Assembly (NCBI GenBank): GCA_964641945.1
Contig: CAZXLQ010000044.1
Coordinates: 1 to 23,051, forward strand
DNA length: 23,051 bases
Origin: JADIYM01 sp964641945
Lineage (GTDB): Bacteria; Acidobacteriota; Blastocatellia; UBA7656; JADIYM01
Direction of reading: 5' to 3'
Position 1 is the first letter of the stretch. Every line of letters begins with the position of its first letter. The translations under genes were made by a program, and so were the position numbers. The notes under the pieces are model-generated. The model was not told the DNA's origin. It ran no database searches and saw nothing but the letters and a program-made list of their open reading frames with translations. This document shows, one piece after another, positions 5,356-13,048 of this stretch.

Positions 5356-6877
5356 GGCGACGGCGGGGAGGAAGAAACCGCCGCTTTCGCGCGGGGAGCG
5401 GAACGCGCGCTGGATCGAGAAGTTCTGCCGGGTCCCGGAGGGGATCAAGGTCGGGAAGCCGGTCAAACTAACCCGGGAGCAGCGGCGGTGGCTCTCGGAT
5501 ATCTACGACTCCCCGACCCGGTTGTTCGTCCTCTCGATGGGGCGGAAGAACGCGAAGACGACGTTCGCGGCGTTCCTCCTGCTGCTCCACCTGGTCGGGC
5601 CGGAGGCGATCCCGAACGGGCACCTGTTCTCGGCGGCGCAGTCGCGGGAGCAGGCGGCGATCCTCTTCGCGCTCGCCGCGAAGATCGTCCGGATGAGCCC
5701 CGAGCTGGCGAAGTGGGTCGCGATCCGGGAGTCCTCGAAGCAGCTCGTCTGCTCGGAACTCGGGACGCTCTACCGGGCGCTTTCGGCGGAGGCGTCGACG
5801 GCCTACGGACTCTCGCCGTGCTTCATCGTTCACGACGAACTCGGGCAGGTCGCGGGGCCGAGGTCGGAGCTTTACGAGGCGCTGGAGACCGCCGGCGGGG
5901 CGCAGTCCTCGCCGCTCTCCGTGATCATCTCGACGCAGGCGCCGACGGACGCGGACCTCCTCTCGACGATCATCGACAAGGCGATCTCCGAGCCCTCGCC
6001 GGGCGTCAAGGTCGTCCTCTACTCGGCGCCGCCGGACGATCCGCCGTTCGCGGTCGAGACGATCAAGAAGGCGAACCCGCACTTCGACGCGTTCATGAAC
6101 CGCGACGAGGTCAAGCGGATGGCCGAGGAGGCTCGGCGGCTCCCGGCGCGCGAGGCGAGTTACCGGAACTTGATCCTGAACCAGCGCGTCGAGGCGTCGG
6201 ATCCGTTCGTCACGCGGACAGTCTGGAAGGAGAACGCGGCGCCGCCGAACCCGGTCAAGGGGCGCGCGGTCTACGTCGGCCTCGACCTCTCGGAAGTCGC
6301 CGACTTGACCTGCGGCCTCCTACTGACGGAGGACGGGGACATCGAGCCGACGTTCTGGCTCCCGGAGGAGGGGCTCCAAGAGAAGGCGCGCGCGGATCGC
6401 GTCCCCTACGACGTCTGGCACCGGCAGGGCTACCTGAAGACGACGCCGGGGCGCGCGATCGAGTACGAGTATGTCGCGCAGTGGCTCTTCGACGTCTTCG
6501 CGGAGCACGACGTCCGCGCGGTCGCGTTCGATCGCTGGAACATGCGGCACCTCCGACCGTGGCTCGTGAAGGTCGGGTTCTCGGAGGAGCAGCTCACGCG
6601 GTTCGTCGAGTTCGGGCAGGGCTTCGTCTCGATGAGCCCCGCGCTCCGCGCGGTCGAATCGAAGCTACTGGCGAAGAAGTACCGGCACGGGGATCACCCG
6701 GTCCTGACGATGTGCGCATCGAACGCGACGGTGCTGAAGGATCCGGCGGGGAATCGGAAGTTCACGAAGGCGAAGAGCCGGGGCCGGATCGACGGGATGC
6801 TCGCGCTCGCGATGGCCGAGGGCGTGATGCCGCAGAACCCCGACGCGGCGCCCGAGTACAAGATGCTCATCCTCTAG
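5303..6877 (+). CDS. terL: Terminase large subunit
   Basis: The 524-residue protein is the packaging motor: an ATPase that drives DNA into the prohead and a nuclease that cuts it. The Walker A-like loop is GRKNAKT (residues 80-86) after LFVLSM, and the Walker B is CFIVHDE (173-179) with D178-E179. A coupling motif STQAPT (210-215) follows. The C-terminal RNase-H-like nuclease has acidic residues in VGLDLS (D328), AFDRW (D410) and RIDGM (D497). This set matches the HK97/lambda-type Terminase_1 family, and the length of about 520 residues is normal. The start GTG 5303 overlaps the small subunit gene and has AAGGA just upstream. Its first 30 residues are basic and low in complexity, so the true start could be a little downstream. 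Confidence 0.95.
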   Translation: MQEPSPQGHAAPVPGSRRATAGRKKPPLSRGERNARWIEKFCRVPEGIKVGKPVKLTREQRRWLSDIYDSPTRLFVLSMGRKNAKTTFAAFLLLLHLVGPEAIPNGHLFSAAQSREQAAILFALAAKIVRMSPELAKWVAIRESSKQLVCSELGTLYRALSAEASTAYGLSPCFIVHDELGQVAGPRSELYEALETAGGAQSSPLSVIISTQAPTDADLLSTIIDKAISEPSPGVKVVLYSAPPDDPPFAVETIKKANPHFDAFMNRDEVKRMAEEARRLPAREASYRNLILNQRVEASDPFVTRTVWKENAAPPNPVKGRAVYVGLDLSEVADLTCGLLLTEDGDIEPTFWLPEEGLQEKARADRVPYDVWHRQGYLKTTPGRAIEYEYVAQWLFDVFAEHDVRAVAFDRWNMRHLRPWLVKVGFSEEQLTRFVEFGQGFVSMSPALRAVESKLLAKKYRHGDHPVLTMCASNATVLKDPAGNRKFTKAKSRGRIDGMLALAMAEGVMPQNPDAAPEYKMLIL

Positions 6878-6915
6878 CGCGCCGCTCCGGCGCGCGTCTA
6901 CGGAAAGGAAACGCC

Positions 6916-8946
6916 ATGCCCGTTCGGGATCCGAGCGCGATTCAGCGCGCCTACTCGACCTTCGAGGTCCGCGCGGTCGACGACGACGAGGACGAGGACA
7001 AGCGCGTCATCTCCGGGATCGCGACGACGCCGACGCCGGACCGGGTCGGGGACATCGTCGACCCGAAGGGCGCGCAGTTCAAGCTCCCGATCCCGCTGCT
7101 CTGGCAGCACAACTCGCGGGAACCGATCGGGCACGTCACGGCCGCGAAGGTCACGAAGGACGGTATCGCGATCACCGCGAAGATGGTCTCGATCCCGGAG
7201 CCGGGCCGGCTGAAGGACCGCCTCGACGAGGCGTGGCAGTCGATCAAGCACGGGCTCGTCCGGGGCCTCTCGATCGGGTTCCGCTCGATCGAGCACTCGT
7301 TCATGGACGAGACCGGCGGGATCAAGTTCTCGAAGTGGGACTGGCTCGAACTCTCCGCCGTGACGATCCCGGCGAACGCGGAGGCGAGCATCTCGGCGAT
7401 CAAGGCGGCGGACACGGCGGCGCTCGTCGCGCGTGCCGCAAGCGAAGGAATCGAAAGAGCACTGCGGACGACGGTCGAGACGACCGTGTCCGTTACAACG
7501 AAGCCCGGCGCTGCGGGCGTCAACCTCAGAAGGAAGACAGAGATGAAGACGATCAAGGAACAAATCGCGGCGTTCGAGGCGACCCGCGCGGCGAAGTCGG
7601 CCGAGCTGCAATCGCTCGTCCAGAAGTCGGGCGAGAGCGGCGAGACGATGAACGAGGGCGAGCAGGAGCAGTTCGACACGCTCGAAGCGGAGATCAAGGC
7701 GATCGACGCGCAACTCGCGCGCCTCCGCGTGGCGGAGAAGCTGAACGCCGAGCAGGCGAAGGCGGTCGACGCCGGACCGGACGCTGCCGGGAAACCGGCG
7801 GCGGCGCGCGTCCCGGCGCAGGTCCGCGCGAAGAGCAACCTGGAGCCCGGCGTCCGCTTCGCGCGGATGGCGATGGCGATCGCGCGGGCGAAGGCGATGA
7901 CGAACTCGCTCGGCTTCGTCTCGGCCGAGGAGATCTACAAGAACGACCGGACGTGGATGGACTCCGCGCCCGAGGTCGCCCTCGCTCTGAAGGCGGCGGT
8001 CAACGCGGGCGACTCGACGACCGCAACGTGGGCGAGCGAGCTGGCCTACGCGCAGAACATCGCGAGCGAGTTCATCGAGTACCTGCGTCCGAAGACCCTA
8101 CTCGGCCGGATCTCCGGCTGGAGGAACGTGCCGTTCAACGTCCGCGTCGCGAGTCAGACCTCCGGCTCGACCGGCTACTGGGTCGGGCAAGGCAAGCCGA
8201 TCCCGATGAGCCAGATGGCGACGTCGAGCGTCTCGCTCGGCATCGCGAAGGTCGCCGGGATGGTCGCGATCGACAAGGAACTCGCGCGTCTCTCGACGCC
8301 GAGCGCCGAGCTGATGGTCCGCAACGACCTCGCGCGCGAACTCCAGCGCAAGCTCGACGTCTCGCTGATCGACCCGAACGAGGGCGGCCAGACGAACATC
8401 CAGCCGGCGTCGCTGACCTACGGCGTCACGCCGATCTCCGCCTCGGGCACGGACTACGCGGCCTTCAAGGCGGACTGGAAGAACCTGACGGACACGATGC
8501 TCGACAACAACCTGTCGATCGGCGAGTGCGTCGTGATCATGACCGAGCACCTCGCGCAGGCGCTCTCGCTCATGCAGACGTCGCTCGGGATGCCGCAGTT
8601 CCCGGGTCTGACGATGATGGGCGGGACGCTGATGGGGCTCCCGGTCTTCACGACGCAAGCGGCGGCGATCAGCGGCTCCCCGAACTACTCGGAGATGCTG
8701 GTCCTCCTGAACCCGGGCGAGGTCTTCCTCGCGGACGACGGTCAGGCGATGGTCGAGGCGTCCGATCAGGTCGCGATCCAGATGGACAACGCGCCGACGA
8801 ACCAGTCGACGGCGACCGCCACCGCGACGACGATGGTCTCGATGTTCCAGACCGAGTCGATCGCGATCAAGGCGGTCCGCTACTGCAACTGGGCGAAGGC
8901 GCGGTCGCAAGCCTGCGCGTTCATCCGCACGGCGGCCTACGTCTAA
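6916..8946 (+). CDS. Prohead protease fused to HK97-type major capsid protein
   Basis: One 676-residue frame joins two head genes that are usually separate. Residues 1-165 are a U35/HK97-type prohead protease: VISGIATTPTPDRVGD (31-46), the catalytic His in LLWQHNSREP (H65) and the catalytic Ser in GLVRGLSIGF (S119), with a probable E145 in WLELS. Residues 210-300 resemble the helical delta (scaffold) region of an HK97 capsid precursor, with a charged coiled coil (EQIAAFEATRAAKSAELQS in part). From about residue 300 comes the capsid shell, with FIEYLRPKTLLGRI, VGQGKPIPMSQ and IDKELARLS as recognisable landmarks. The ribosome binding site AAAGGAA precedes ATG 6916. Such fusions are known in other phages. 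A second start inside at 7543 would yield capsid alone (see separate entry). A strong terminator follows the gene. Confidence 0.93.
   Translation: MPVRDPSAIQRAYSTFEVRAVDDDEDEDKRVISGIATTPTPDRVGDIVDPKGAQFKLPIPLLWQHNSREPIGHVTAAKVTKDGIAITAKMVSIPEPGRLKDRLDEAWQSIKHGLVRGLSIGFRSIEHSFMDETGGIKFSKWDWLELSAVTIPANAEASISAIKAADTAALVARAASEGIERALRTTVETTVSVTTKPGAAGVNLRRKTEMKTIKEQIAAFEATRAAKSAELQSLVQKSGESGETMNEGEQEQFDTLEAEIKAIDAQLARLRVAEKLNAEQAKAVDAGPDAAGKPAAARVPAQVRAKSNLEPGVRFARMAMAIARAKAMTNSLGFVSAEEIYKNDRTWMDSAPEVALALKAAVNAGDSTTATWASELAYAQNIASEFIEYLRPKTLLGRISGWRNVPFNVRVASQTSGSTGYWVGQGKPIPMSQMATSSVSLGIAKVAGMVAIDKELARLSTPSAELMVRNDLARELQRKLDVSLIDPNEGGQTNIQPASLTYGVTPISASGTDYAAFKADWKNLTDTMLDNNLSIGECVVIMTEHLAQALSLMQTSLGMPQFPGLTMMGGTLMGLPVFTTQAAAISGSPNYSEMLVLLNPGEVFLADDGQAMVEASDQVAIQMDNAPTNQSTATATATTMVSMFQTESIAIKAVRYCNWAKARSQACAFIRTAAYV
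7530..7545 (+). promoter_or_regulatory. Internal ribosome binding site and start for free capsid protein
   Basis: Within the fused gene, AGAAGGAAGACAGAG runs directly into an in-frame ATG at 7543 (codon 210), which begins MKTIKEQIAAFE. The purine tract contains AGGAAG at a normal distance for initiation. That codon falls exactly at the junction between protease linker and delta domain, the place where a separate capsid gene would begin. Initiation here would give a 467-residue capsid precursor in excess of the protease. This is inferred from sequence and not proven. Confidence 0.6.
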
Positions 8947-8970
8947 CCGGGCTTCGTTGCCCCCACGTTA

Positions 8971-8999
8971 GGGGCGGCCTCCGGGCCGCCCCGCTTTTT
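8971..8999 (+). terminator. Strong intrinsic terminator after the capsid gene
   Basis: GGGGCGGCC (8971-8979) and GGCCGCCCC (8984-8992) form a perfect 9-bp GC stem with a 4-nt loop, followed by GC and five Ts (8995-8999). This is the best intrinsic terminator in the window. It lies 25 bp after the capsid stop and before the small gene and portal. With no clear promoter between it and the next start, downstream late genes probably depend on read-through, which would lower their expression relative to capsid. Confidence 0.85.
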
Positions 9000-9029
9000 C
9001 TCGCAGCACCCGGTTCTGGAGGCAGCGTC

Positions 9030-9251
9030 GTGCCGAAGATGATCCGAATGATCTCGAAGAACCAGCACGTCTACGCCGGCCGGATCCTCCAGCCTGGCGA
9101 CGAATTTGACGTCGAGCCGCAGCACGTCCACCTGATGACGGTGCTCGGCCGAGCGGAGCGGAAACCCGATCCCGTTCCGCAGGAGGAGCCGACCTACGGG
9201 ACCCGCGCCATGACGGCGCGTCGGACGCGTCGCGGGAAGACGCTCCAGTGA
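9030..9251 (+). CDS. Small hypothetical protein between capsid and portal, 73 aa
   Basis: The GTG at 9030 follows GGAGG with normal spacing and opens a 73-residue frame whose TGA overlaps the portal start (GTGA). The N-terminal half (VYAGRILQPGDEFDVEPQHVHLMTVLGRAE) resembles small phage-head proteins with a YxGxxxxPGDxFDV beta pattern, in which a short SH3-like barrel is common. The C-terminus is basic (TARRTRRGKTLQ). I recognise the pattern from small proteins near phage head genes but not a characterised function. An ATG at 9039 is an alternative start. It is the first gene after the terminator. Confidence 0.75.
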   Translation: MPKMIRMISKNQHVYAGRILQPGDEFDVEPQHVHLMTVLGRAERKPDPVPQEEPTYGTRAMTARRTRRGKTLQ

Positions 9252-10651
9252 AGCTCCCGGCGCTCCGGCAGCTCTTCCGCCGGAAGCAGACCGACCAGAA
9301 CACCGTGACGCCGATCACGGACCAGTTCCGGATCGGGACACGCTGGGGATGGGTCGTCGAGGGTTTCGCCGGGATGTGGCAGCGGCACCTCACGATCGAC
9401 AACACGCAGACGCTCCTGACGTCCTCGCCCGTCTACGCGTGCGTCCAGCTCATCGCTCGCGACGTCGCGAAGCTCCCGCTTCACCTTCAGAAGGAGGTCA
9501 AGCCGGAGATCTGGAAGAACGAGGCGAACCCGGCCTATTCGCCGGTCCTGCGGCGGCCGAACCGCTACCAGACGCCGATGCAGTTCTTCGAGCAATGGGT
9601 GATCTCGAAGCTGCTCTGGGGCAACGCCTACGTCTTGAAGGAGTACGACGCGCGGCAGGTCGTCCGCGCACTCTACGTCCTCGACCCGCAGCGCGTGACC
9701 GTGAAGGTCGGCGGCGACGGGCAGGTCTACTACGCGGTCGCGGAGGATCGGCTCGCCGGCGTCGAGAGTTACTTCCTCATCCCGGCCGAGGACGTCGTTC
9801 ACGACCGCGCGTTGACGCTCTTCCATCCCCTCGTCGGCGTCTCGCCGCTCTACGCGGCGGCGCTGACGGCCACGCAGTCGAGGCAGATCCAGACGAACTC
9901 GTCGGTCTTCTTCCAGAACATGAGCCGACCGAGCGGCCAGCTCACCGCTCCGGGGAAGATCGCGGACGAGACGGCGGCCCGCCTGAAGCGCGAGTTCGAG
10001 GAGCGGTTCTCGGGCGAGAACATCGGACGCATCCTAGTCGCCGGCGACGGGCTGAAGTTCGAGCCGTTCACGATGCCGGCCGAGCAGGCGCAGCTCGTCG
10101 AGCAACTCCAGTGGGCGCCGATCGACGTCGCCCGCGCGTTCCAGGTCCCGCCGTACAAGATCGGAGCCGGCAACCGACCGAGCGACTCGGCGGCGGCCGA
10201 CCAGGAGTACTACAACGAGGTCATCCTCCCCCACGTCACGGCGATCGAGCAGCTCCTGACCGCAGGGTTGTTCCTACCGTCCGAGTGGCGGGTGAACTTC
10301 GACGAGGACGGGCTCGTCCGGATGGACCGCAAGAAGCGGATGGAGGCGAGCCAGATCGGCGTCCGTGGCGGCTTCCTCTCGCCGAACGAGGCGCGCCGGC
10401 TGGAGAGCCTGGAGCCGGTCGAGGGCGGCGAGACGCCGTACATGCAGCACCAGGACTACCCGCTTGCGGCGCTCGCCGACCGCGAGGTCCCGCCCGTGAC
10501 CGGGGCGGCGCCGGCGCCCGCGCCCGCCGCGTCACCCGAACCGGAAGAACCGGAAGAGCCTGAAGACGACGATGACGAGGGGGACGAGGAGGAGGCGCGC
10601 GCGCTTCTCGCGCTGATCTCGAAGGGATTTGAATGCGCCCCGAACTCCTGA
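9248..10651 (+). CDS. HK97-type portal protein
   Basis: The 467-residue protein matches the HK97-family portal, the dodecameric ring through which DNA enters and leaves the head. Landmarks are VYACVQLIARDVAKLPLHL (about residues 62-80), NAYVLKEYD in the crown/wing region, FFQNMSRPSGQLTAPG (219-234, the portal-family block) and WAPIDVARAFQVPPYKIGAG (about 289-308), followed by the long stem helix around QEYYNEVILPHV. The C-terminal 45 residues or so are proline- and acid-rich (PAPAPAASPEPEEPEEPE then a D/E run), an unusual disordered tail. The start GTG 9248 overlaps the preceding stop by 4 bp. The gene lies downstream of the capsid gene, which reverses the usual portal-protease-capsid order. 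Confidence 0.94.
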   Translation: MKLPALRQLFRRKQTDQNTVTPITDQFRIGTRWGWVVEGFAGMWQRHLTIDNTQTLLTSSPVYACVQLIARDVAKLPLHLQKEVKPEIWKNEANPAYSPVLRRPNRYQTPMQFFEQWVISKLLWGNAYVLKEYDARQVVRALYVLDPQRVTVKVGGDGQVYYAVAEDRLAGVESYFLIPAEDVVHDRALTLFHPLVGVSPLYAAALTATQSRQIQTNSSVFFQNMSRPSGQLTAPGKIADETAARLKREFEERFSGENIGRILVAGDGLKFEPFTMPAEQAQLVEQLQWAPIDVARAFQVPPYKIGAGNRPSDSAAADQEYYNEVILPHVTAIEQLLTAGLFLPSEWRVNFDEDGLVRMDRKKRMEASQIGVRGGFLSPNEARRLESLEPVEGGETPYMQHQDYPLAALADREVPPVTGAAPAPAPAASPEPEEPEEPEDDDDEGDEEEARALLALISKGFECAPNS

Positions 10652-11739
10652 AGTTCATCGCCGATGGCGTCGTCTCGTCGGTCAAGCACTTCGTCCTGGA
10701 GACGATCCGCCCCGTCGAGCGCGCGCTCGCGGAGCTGGCGGGCAAGCTGGCGGTCGTCGAGCAGCGGTTAGCGGCCGTGCCGGAGCGCGGCGAGCGCGGC
10801 GAGAAGGGTGACGTCGGCGCGCCGGGGCGCGACGGGCGCGACGGGGAACCGGGCGAGCGCGGGGAAAAGGGCGAGCGCGGAGATCCCGGTGAGGCCGGGC
10901 CTCCGGGACCTTCAGGACCGGCCGGAGAGCGCGGCCCCGCCGGCGAGCGCGGCGAGAAGGGCGAGCGCGGGGAGCCGGGCGAGGGCGGCCTCCCGGGCCG
11001 CGACGGCGAGCCGGGCTTGCCGGGCGAGAAGGGCGAGCGCGGCGATCCGGGACCTGCCGGCCCGAGGGGCGAACCCGGTCCGCAGGGCGAGAAGGGCGAG
11101 CGGGGTGATCCCGGTCCCGCCGGTCTCGACGGGAAGGACGGCGCGCCCGGACGCGACGGCGAGAAGGGCGATCCCGGCGTTCCGGGGGAACCCGGGCCGC
11201 GCGGCGAGAAGGGCGATCCCGGAGATCCCGGCGCGCCCGGCGCGCGCGGAGAGCGAGGGGAGAAGGGCGACCAGGGACGTGACGGGAAGGACGGGCGCGA
11301 CGGGAAGGACGGGGCCGACGGTCGCGATGCGGCGATGATCGACCCGCTGCCGTCGATCGACGCGGAGCGGTCCTATCCAGCCGGGCAATACGCGCTCCAC
11401 GCCGGCGGGCTCTGGCGCGCGAAGACGAAGACGAACGGCATGGACGGCTGGGCCTGCGTGATGCGCGGGATCGCCGACGTTCGCGAGGAGTGGGAGGGCC
11501 GACTTCATCGCGTGACGCACGTCTTTTCGGACGGCGAGGAGCGCGTCTTCGAGCGCCGGACGGAGGAGGTCATCTATCGCGGCGTCTTCCGCGACGGCGA
11601 GACCTACGAGCGCGGCGACGCGGCGACGTATGCCGGCTCCTACTGGATCGCGCAGCGGACGCCGGCGACGGATCTCCCGGGAACCTCTGATCACTGGCGG
11701 CTCGCGGTCAAGCGCGGCCGGGACGGCGCGAAGAAATGA
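10633..11739 (+). CDS. Collagen-like repeat protein with C-terminal binding-type domain
   Basis: The 368-residue protein begins with a helical 52-residue lead (LERALAELAGKLAVVEQRL-like, residues about 29-47) suited to trimerisation. Residues 53-232 are 60 uninterrupted Gly-X-Y triplets rich in GER, GEK, GDP and GPA. Charged K-G-E/K-G-D pairs are known to stabilise bacterial collagens that lack hydroxyproline. The C-terminal region (about 245-368) holds two short modules: SYPAGQYALHAGGLWRAK, and YRGVFRDGETYERGDAATYA ending in SDHWRLAVK. The second resembles small carbohydrate-binding modules with a G-x-x-Y-x-x-G-D-x-x-x-Y core and terminal Trp. It is probably a virion fibre or decoration that binds a surface glycan; the role is inferred. 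ATG 10633 lies 19 bp inside the portal gene, and its stop overlaps the connector gene by ATGA. Confidence 0.88.
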   Translation: MRPELLKFIADGVVSSVKHFVLETIRPVERALAELAGKLAVVEQRLAAVPERGERGEKGDVGAPGRDGRDGEPGERGEKGERGDPGEAGPPGPSGPAGERGPAGERGEKGERGEPGEGGLPGRDGEPGLPGEKGERGDPGPAGPRGEPGPQGEKGERGDPGPAGLDGKDGAPGRDGEKGDPGVPGEPGPRGEKGDPGDPGAPGARGERGEKGDQGRDGKDGRDGKDGADGRDAAMIDPLPSIDAERSYPAGQYALHAGGLWRAKTKTNGMDGWACVMRGIADVREEWEGRLHRVTHVFSDGEERVFERRTEEVIYRGVFRDGETYERGDAATYAGSYWIAQRTPATDLPGTSDHWRLAVKRGRDGAKK

Positions 11740-12386
11740 CCGCCGACGTCCGCGAACTAACGAAACCGACGTGGGAGCCGGTCACGCTCACGGAGGCGAA
11801 GGTCTGGTGCCGGATCGACGACGACGACACGGCGCAGGACGCGATCCTCCTCCTGCTGATCTCGTCGGCCCGGGAGCGCGCGGAGGCGATCACGGGGCGG
11901 GCGCTCGCCCGGCGGACGTTCGAGCTGCGGCTCGACGACTTCCCGACCGACAGGAGCTGGACGGAGCGTATGCGCGGAGCCGGGACGACCGGGCCGGCGC
12001 CGATCGTGATCCCGCGCCCTCCGCTCGTCTCGGTCCAGTACCTCACCTACGCGACCTCCGACGGCGACGTCGTCTGGACCGGGTCGCCGGAATCGTGGGA
12101 CCTCGACACGGGCGGCGACGCGAACCCGGCGCGGCTGATCCCGGCGGCGGGCGCCGCGTGGCCGGCGGTCGAGGTTCGGCCGGGCGCGGTCCGGCTCGGC
12201 TTCACGGCGGGATACGTCACGGCGAGCCAGATGCCGCAGCGGCTCCGCCTCTGGATGCAGGCGCGGATCTCCTCCTGGTTCGAGAACCGGGAGAACGTCG
12301 TCATCGGGAAGTCGGTCTCGGAACTCCCGCACGACCTGATCGACGGCCTGCTCGACGAACTTCGGGCGGTGACCCTCTTCGCGTGA
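11736..12386 (+). CDS. gp6-like head-tail connector protein
   Basis: The 216-residue product fits the HK97 gp6 / phiE125 gp8-type connector family, which docks on the portal and links head to tail. Visible landmarks are the N-terminal VTLTEAKVWCRIDDDDTAQDAI (residues 16-37, shown here in part as LTEAKVWCRIDDDD), the helix LLISSARERAEAITGRAL (40-57), the strand PRPPLVSVQYLTY (about 93-105) and the C-terminal helices PQRLRLWMQARISSWFENRE. The start ATG 11736 overlaps the collagen gene stop as ATGA, and GTGA overlaps join its end to the next gene. Its position next to the portal fits. It is the last recognisable structural gene before the carbohydrate genes begin. Confidence 0.85.
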   Translation: MTADVRELTKPTWEPVTLTEAKVWCRIDDDDTAQDAILLLLISSARERAEAITGRALARRTFELRLDDFPTDRSWTERMRGAGTTGPAPIVIPRPPLVSVQYLTYATSDGDVVWTGSPESWDLDTGGDANPARLIPAAGAAWPAVEVRPGAVRLGFTAGYVTASQMPQRLRLWMQARISSWFENRENVVIGKSVSELPHDLIDGLLDELRAVTLFA

Positions 12387-13048
12387 TCCTGGTCCGGGGG
12401 GAGGGGGAAAGCCTCTCGCGCGTCGAGCGCGCGTGGGAGGGCGAGACGGTCGTCTGCATCGCCACCGGGCCGTCGCTCTCGGAGGCGCAGATCGCGCTCG
12501 TCCGGGCGTCCGGCGCGCGCGTGATAGCGGTCAACGACGCGTATCTGATGGCGCCGTTCGCGGACGTCGTTTACTTCGCCGACGTGAAGTGGCACGGCTG
12601 GCACAAGGATCGCGAGGAGTTCCGCGCGTTCGCGGGGCAGAAGTGCTCGATCTTCATCGGCGTTGACCCGAAGCTCGGCCCGGGCGTCCACCTCCTGAAG
12701 CAGGCGGGCTACATGGGGCTCTCGAACGACCCGACGGAGATCGTGACCGGGTCGAACTCGGGCTATCAGGCGATCAACATCGCGGCGCTCTCCGGGGCGC
12801 GGCGGATCGTCCTTCTCGGATACGACGCGCAGCCGAAGGACGGGAAACATCATTTCTTCGGGGCGCACCCGGACAAGTCGCACGCGCCCTACGACGTGAT
12901 CCGTGGGCGGTTCCGGGACCTGGTCCAGCCGCTCCGGACGCTCGGCGTCGAGGTCTTCAACGCGACGCCGGGATCGGCCATCTCCTGCTTCGGGTATACG
13001 GACCTTGCCGCGAGCCTGGAATCTCATCCGCGAAGCCCCGTGGTATAG
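12383..13048 (+). CDS. DUF115/MptE-like putative transferase, 221 aa
   Basis: The GTG at 12383 overlaps the connector stop as GTGA. The 221-residue product has the pattern VVCIATGPSLSEAQ (residues 23-36) then ARVIAVNDAYLMAPFADVVYFAD (about 45-67), typical of the DUF115/6-hydroxymethylpterin-pyrophosphokinase-like fold. Members of that fold include motility-associated glycosyltransferase-like proteins and sugar-phosphate enzymes. GSNSGYQAINIAALSGARRIVLLGYD (about 131-156, a nucleotide-sugar-type pocket) supports this. Proteins like this occur in many phages, but I know of no established substrate. Being first in a run of sugar genes suggests a glycosyl- or phosphosugar-transferase, which is inference. 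The next gene begins about 44 bp inside its 3' end. Confidence 0.72.
   Translation: MILVRGEGESLSRVERAWEGETVVCIATGPSLSEAQIALVRASGARVIAVNDAYLMAPFADVVYFADVKWHGWHKDREEFRAFAGQKCSIFIGVDPKLGPGVHLLKQAGYMGLSNDPTEIVTGSNSGYQAINIAALSGARRIVLLGYDAQPKDGKHHFFGAHPDKSHAPYDVIRGRFRDLVQPLRTLGVEVFNATPGSAISCFGYTDLAASLESHPRSPVV

Noticed and set aside
5488..6915. An in-frame extension upstream of the protease-capsid start
   Set aside because: It runs out of frame through the terminase large subunit; the ATG at 6916 with AAAGGAA and a recognisable protease N-terminus is the real start.
7233..9029. An upstream extension of the small gene at 9030
   Set aside because: It is an Arg/Asp/Glu-rich off-frame translation of the capsid gene; the GTG at 9030 with GGAGG is preferred.
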